From contig NZ_AP023354.1 in assembly GCF_018324685.1 (NCBI RefSeq), forward strand, positions 5,766,001 through 5,830,000: a DNA stretch of 64,000 nt, given 5' to 3'. Both the position numbers and the translations under genes were made by a program. Below the pieces are notes generated by a model that ran no database searches, was not told where the DNA came from, and worked only from the letters and a program-made list of their open reading frames with translations. Of the stretch, positions 60,731-64,000 are shown one piece after another; the stretch's first letter is position 1; each line of letters begins with the position of its first letter. This DNA is from Actinocatenispora sera (GTDB taxonomy: Bacteria > Actinomycetota > Actinomycetes > Mycobacteriales > Micromonosporaceae).

Positions 60731-62086
60731 GTGACCGATCCTGATCTGCTGGCCAGCCTGGCCGCCGCCGTGCAGGCCAGGCCGGACGACCTGCCATTGC
60801 GGTTGCATCTGGCCGAGCTGCTGCTCGCCGCCGACCGGCCGGACGACGCGCTGACGCAGCTGAGCGCGGCGCTTGCCCAGGACCCGGCCGACGAGCGGAC
60901 GCGCACGCTGATGCGCCGCGCCCTGTCCGCTCCCGGGCCGGCGTCCGGCGGCTCCGTACCCGCCGGCGCGTCCGGCCCCGCGGCGGCCGGGCCGGCGCCG
61001 GGTGGCGCGGAGTCCGATCCGGGGCCCGACGCCGCGGGGCCGGACGATGCGGCGGTGGAGCCAGTGCCGGACCGGACGGGTACGGCTGGGGTGGGTCCGG
61101 GCGCTGCGAGCCTGGGCGAGGTGGACTGGGGCGCGTACGAGTCCGAGCTGCGCGGGGTGGCGGCGCCGCGATTCAGCACCGAGGGGAGCGACGACGACGG
61201 GGCGGACCGGGCCTTCGACGTTGAGCCGTCCGCGGTCCGGCTGGCCGACGTGGGCGGCATGGTCGAGGTCAAGCAGCGACTGGAGCTGGCGTTCCTGGCG
61301 CCGCTGCGCAACCCGGAGCTGCGCCGGCTGTACGCGAAGAACCTGCGCGGCGGCCTCCTGCTCTACGGCCCGCCCGGCTGCGGCAAGACGTTCCTGGCCC
61401 GGGCGCTGGCGGGTGAGCTGGGCGCGGGTTTCCTGTCGGTGTCCGCGGCGGACGTGCTGGACCGATGGCTGGGCAGTTCGGAGCGCAACGTGCACGAGGT
61501 GTTCCGTTCCGCCCGGCGGCACGCCCCGTGCGTGGTCTTCCTGGACGAGGTGGACGCGCTGGCGGTCCAGCGCAGCAAGGCCGGAGCCGCCATGCGCGCC
61601 ACCGTCAACCAGCTGCTGGCCGAACTGGACGGGCTGGGCAGCGACAACGACGGGGTGTTCGTGCTCGCCGCCACCAACGCGCCGTGGGACGTCGACACCG
61701 CGCTGCGCCGGCCGGGCCGGTTGGACCGGATGGCGCTGGTGCTGCCGCCGGACGTGCCGGCCCGGGAGGCGATCCTGACCTACCACCTGCGGGACCGGCC
61801 GATCGCCGGCATCGACCTGCGCCGGCTCGTCGCGGCCACCGACGGGTTCTCCGGTGCGGATCTGGCGCACCTGTGCCAGAGCGCGGCCGAGTACGCGATG
61901 CACGACTCGCTGGCCAGCGGGGTGGCCCGGATGATCGGGCCGGCCGACTTCGACCGCGCGCTGCGCGAGGTGCGCCCGTCGACCGGTCCGTGGCTGGAGG
62001 CCGCCCGCAACACCGTACTGTTCGCCAACTCCGGCGGCGAGTACGACGAGCTGGCCGGCTATCTCCAGCGCCGCCGCCTGCTCTGA
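60731..62086 (+). CDS. AAA ATPase of the FtsH/CDC48 class with TPR N-terminus
   Basis: 451 aa from GTG at 60731. N-terminal TPR-like pair (LLLAADRPDDALTQLSAALA), an acidic Pro/Gly linker to about residue 130, then the ATPase: Walker A GPPGCGKT at about 213, Walker B VVFLDEVDAL, second region of homology ATNAPWDVDTALRRPGRLDR with the arginine fingers, and a lid domain (GFSGADLAHLCQ). No protease domain or TM helix, so an unfoldase/remodelling enzyme. It closes the operon; pairing with the VWA protein is likely. Confidence 0.9.
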   Translation: MTDPDLLASLAAAVQARPDDLPLRLHLAELLLAADRPDDALTQLSAALAQDPADERTRTLMRRALSAPGPASGGSVPAGASGPAAAGPAPGGAESDPGPDAAGPDDAAVEPVPDRTGTAGVGPGAASLGEVDWGAYESELRGVAAPRFSTEGSDDDGADRAFDVEPSAVRLADVGGMVEVKQRLELAFLAPLRNPELRRLYAKNLRGGLLLYGPPGCGKTFLARALAGELGAGFLSVSAADVLDRWLGSSERNVHEVFRSARRHAPCVVFLDEVDALAVQRSKAGAAMRATVNQLLAELDGLGSDNDGVFVLAATNAPWDVDTALRRPGRLDRMALVLPPDVPAREAILTYHLRDRPIAGIDLRRLVAATDGFSGADLAHLCQSAAEYAMHDSLASGVARMIGPADFDRALREVRPSTGPWLEAARNTVLFANSGGEYDELAGYLQRRRLL

Positions 62087-62240
62087 CGCGGCCGGCCGGG
62101 CCCGGCGCCGGTGGCTGGCCGCGTCGCCGAACCGGCCACGGGAACGGCACCGGACCCGTCGCGCAGTTCGGCGGACCGGAAAGTCTCAGCGGGACAGGAA
62201 ATCGGGGTACGCGCGGGCCAGGATGGGCTTGATCGACCGC

Positions 62241-63437
62241 TCAGCGGTAGGTGCGGCCCTTCCAGGCGGCGCCGCGACCGCGGTGGTGCGCGATCGCGGA
62301 CTGAACCGTCATCGCCGCGTACAGCAAACCGGTGGCCGGCAGGGCCAGCGCGGCGATCGCCGGCTGCCGGTAGTAGCGCAGCATCGGCAGGTACGTCGCG
62401 GCCATCAGCAACCAGGCCGCCGCGCCGAACCCGGCGAGCAGCCATCGCGCGCTCGCCACGCCGACCACGGTGGCCGCCACCGGCACCGCGAACAGCAGTG
62501 CCAGGCCGAGCACCGTACCGGCGAGCAACGCGAGGTTGTGCCGCAGCTGGGCGTACGCGCTGCGGGCCACCATCCGCCACAGCGAGCCCAGCGTCGGGTA
62601 CGGCCGGACCGAGTCGGTGGCATCGGCCAGGCCGAGCCAGATTCGGCCGCCGGCCCGCGCCACGCTGCGGGCCAGCGACACGTCGTCGATGACCGCGCCG
62701 CGGATCGCCGCCACTCCCCCGGCGGCGGCGAGCGCGTCGGCCCGTACCAGGGTGCAGCCGCCGGCCGCGGCGGCGGTCCGCGCGGACGGACGGTTCACCC
62801 AGCGGAACGGGTAGAGCAGCGCGAAGAAGTAGACGAACGCGGGCACCACCAGCCGCTCGGCGATCGAGACGGCCCGCAGCCGCGCCATCTGCGACACCAG
62901 GTCGAGCCGGTGCCCCTGCGCGGCCGCGACCAGCGCGGTCAGCGAGCCCGGCCGGTGCGCGATGTCCGCATCGGTCAACAACAGGTACTCGGCGGCGGCC
63001 GGCTCGGCGGCAGTGGCGGCGGCGACGCCGGCGCGCAGTGCCCAGAGCTTGCCGGTCCAGCCGGGCGCCGGTTCGCCCGGCGCCAGGACCCGCAGCGGCA
63101 GCCGCGCGGTCGGTGCGGCGGCCAGCTTCGCGGCCAGCGCGGCGGTGCCGTCGGTGGAGTTGTCGTCGACCAGCAGCACCCGGGCCGGGCCCGGATAGTG
63201 CTGCGCGAGCAGGCTGGGCAGGCTGTCGGCGAGCACCGCCGCCTCGTCTCGGGCCGGCACCACCGCGACCACGGCGGGCCAGCGCGCCGGCGGGTCGGTG
63301 GGCGGCGGCAGCCGCTGGTCGGTACGCCAGAAGCCGCCGCGCGCCACCGCGAGCCACAGCCAGGCCGCGAGCGCCACCGCCGCCAGCACGGTCAGGACCG
63401 CGACGATCACCGACAACACGGCGAGCAGCGTACGCAT
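62241..63437 (-). CDS. Glycosyltransferase family 2, HpnB-like
   Basis: 398 aa. N-terminal TM helix (LLAVLSVIVAVLTVLAAVALAAWLW, split LLAVLSVIVAVL and AAVALAAWLW), GT-A fold with VVPARDEAAVLADSLPSLLA, DDNSTDGTA, LTDADIAHRPG, IDDVSLARSVARAGG, then two or three C-terminal TM helices. TGKLWALRAG and the domain order match the hopene-associated HpnB group. Expected to modify a lipid at the membrane. No other hopanoid genes are nearby, so the pathway link is uncertain. Confidence 0.85.
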   Translation of the reverse strand: MRTLLAVLSVIVAVLTVLAAVALAAWLWLAVARGGFWRTDQRLPPPTDPPARWPAVVAVVPARDEAAVLADSLPSLLAQHYPGPARVLLVDDNSTDGTAALAAKLAAAPTARLPLRVLAPGEPAPGWTGKLWALRAGVAAATAAEPAAAEYLLLTDADIAHRPGSLTALVAAAQGHRLDLVSQMARLRAVSIAERLVVPAFVYFFALLYPFRWVNRPSARTAAAAGGCTLVRADALAAAGGVAAIRGAVIDDVSLARSVARAGGRIWLGLADATDSVRPYPTLGSLWRMVARSAYAQLRHNLALLAGTVLGLALLFAVPVAATVVGVASARWLLAGFGAAAWLLMAATYLPMLRYYRQPAIAALALPATGLLYAAMTVQSAIAHHRGRGAAWKGRTYR

Positions 63438-63504
63438 CCACGATCGACACGATTCGTTGGGTACCGTACGTGATCATCACATCGCAATGAGGAGTGGTGC
63501 ATCG

Positions 63505-64000
63505 ATGCGTCGGGTCACCATGGTCGCCGCCGGGCTGTTCACCGCGCTGCTGGTCGCCGCGCTACCGACCGCGGGAGCGAGCGCCGGTGGCGGGCAGTCC
63601 ACCCTCGTCTCGACGGATCCGGTGGCCTGGACGCCGAACGTGCTCGACGGCACCGTGTACGCGGTTGCCGTGGTCGGCGACGAGGCGATCGTCGGCGGCG
63701 ACTTCCACCGGGTCGCCAGCGCCGACGGCAGCATCGAGGTGACCCGCGACGGCCTGTTCGCGTTCCGGCTCGGCACCGGCGCGATCTCCACTCGCTTCGC
63801 ACCGCGGCCCAACGGCACCGTCCGGGCGCTCGCCGCCGGCCCGGACGGCACCGTGTACGTCGGTGGCTCGTTCACCGAGCTCGCCGGCGGCGCACACCAC
63901 GGCCTGGCGCGACTGTCGGTCGCCGACGGTACCGCCTCGCCCGAGTTCACCGCCGGCATCGACACCGGCACCGTCTTCACCCTCGCCGCCGACGGCCCCA
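63505..64000 (+). CDS. Secreted beta-propeller/repeat protein (3' end outside window)
   Basis: Open to the window end. ATG with an AATGAGGAG RBS, then a Sec signal peptide (RRVTMVAAGLFTALLVAALP, TAGASA). Mature part has repeated VYVGGSFTELAGGAHHGLARL-like segments, about 40-50 residues apart (for example AIVGGDFHRVASADG and VYVGGSFTEL), typical of WD/delta-60-type propellers in actinobacterial exported proteins, often with PKD domains further on. Function unknown. Confidence 0.8.
   Translation, partial: MRRVTMVAAGLFTALLVAALPTAGASAGGGQSTLVSTDPVAWTPNVLDGTVYAVAVVGDEAIVGGDFHRVASADGSIEVTRDGLFAFRLGTGAISTRFAPRPNGTVRALAAGPDGTVYVGGSFTELAGGAHHGLARLSVADGTASPEFTAGIDTGTVFTLAADGP

Noticed and set aside
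57992-61903. Minus-strand frame of 1300 codons opposite the FHA, TPR and AAA genes.
   Set aside because: Arg/Gly/Ala-rich shadow frame without family motifs.

Overview
The window is chromosomal DNA from a very GC-rich actinomycete. It is densely coding with strong third-position G/C, uses many GTG starts, and has several leaderless TANNNT-N6/7-start promoters. Marker genes are an actinobacterial-type homodimeric pyruvate dehydrogenase E1 (aceE), a fasR-fabD-fabH-acpP-fabF cluster, DUF3145, and the glnX-glnH-pknG signalling locus. The gene set looks like a member of the Micromonosporaceae; the genus (perhaps Actinocatenispora) is only a guess. I see no rRNA, tRNA, CRISPR array, transposase or prophage.

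Layout. 1-4.1 kb: the end of a YjbQ-like gene, aceE with a strong terminator, and an NAD-dependent sugar epimerase. 4.2-15.2 kb: a divergent catabolic regulon. The leftward operon holds an aldo-keto reductase, an amidohydrolase-type lactonase, a fumarylacetoacetase-type hydrolase, L-fuconate dehydratase, a large aldehyde:ferredoxin oxidoreductase (AOR) homologue and an SDR. The rightward operon is a GntR/FCD regulator plus lutABC. Together they spell the non-phosphorylative L-fucose route: L-fucose, lactone, fuconate, 2-keto-3-deoxyfuconate, 2,4-diketo acid, then pyruvate plus L-lactate, with the lactate oxidised by LutABC. One 12-bp palindrome lies over both divergent -10 elements. The AOR is the unexplained member. 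15.3-20.3 kb: TetR with an ABC exporter, a MerR regulator, an ECF sigma factor with a membrane partner, and a small alpha/beta hydrolase. 20.4-25.9 kb: a tandem TGATC-containing repeat array, then the type II fatty-acid synthesis cluster.

25.9-36.5 kb: a methyltransferase, a sodium/solute symporter divergent from an IclR regulator, a uronate-dehydrogenase-like epimerase, a LysR regulator divergent from a threonine-dehydratase-like enzyme, a GH3 lipoprotein, DUF3145 and small conserved proteins. 36.5-49 kb: a 13-residue calcium-binding repeat protein, a two-component system, small unknown proteins, a CDP-alcohol phosphotransferase fused to a degenerate nucleotidyltransferase, a secreted phosphodiester glycosidase, a PRC-barrel protein, a class A PBP broken by an apparent frameshift, a cold-shock protein, a large membrane protein and a methyltransferase.

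49.1-62.1 kb: one long, tightly packed operon carrying a signalling island. It holds a micro-ORF, GlnX (membrane sensor), GlnH (glutamate/aspartate-type binding lipoprotein), a coiled-coil protein, a second micro-ORF, PknG kinase, a PP2C phosphatase, a VWA protein, an FHA protein, a TPR membrane protein and an AAA ATPase. It looks like an expanded PknG pathway with its own phosphatase, phosphopeptide reader and ATPase, and is my best candidate for an incompletely described system. 62.2-64 kb: an HpnB-type glycosyltransferase and the start of a secreted beta-propeller protein.

Cross-cutting patterns: in-frame minisatellite expansions in at least four proteins (AOR, LutB, LysR, FHA protein); micro-ORFs that bridge operon gaps through ATGA overlaps at both ends; a dispersed hairpin repeat family (two copies) plus a separate 88-base imperfect palindrome; and two single-base frameshifts (lutA, PBP), each in or beside a C/G run, which may be sequencing errors.
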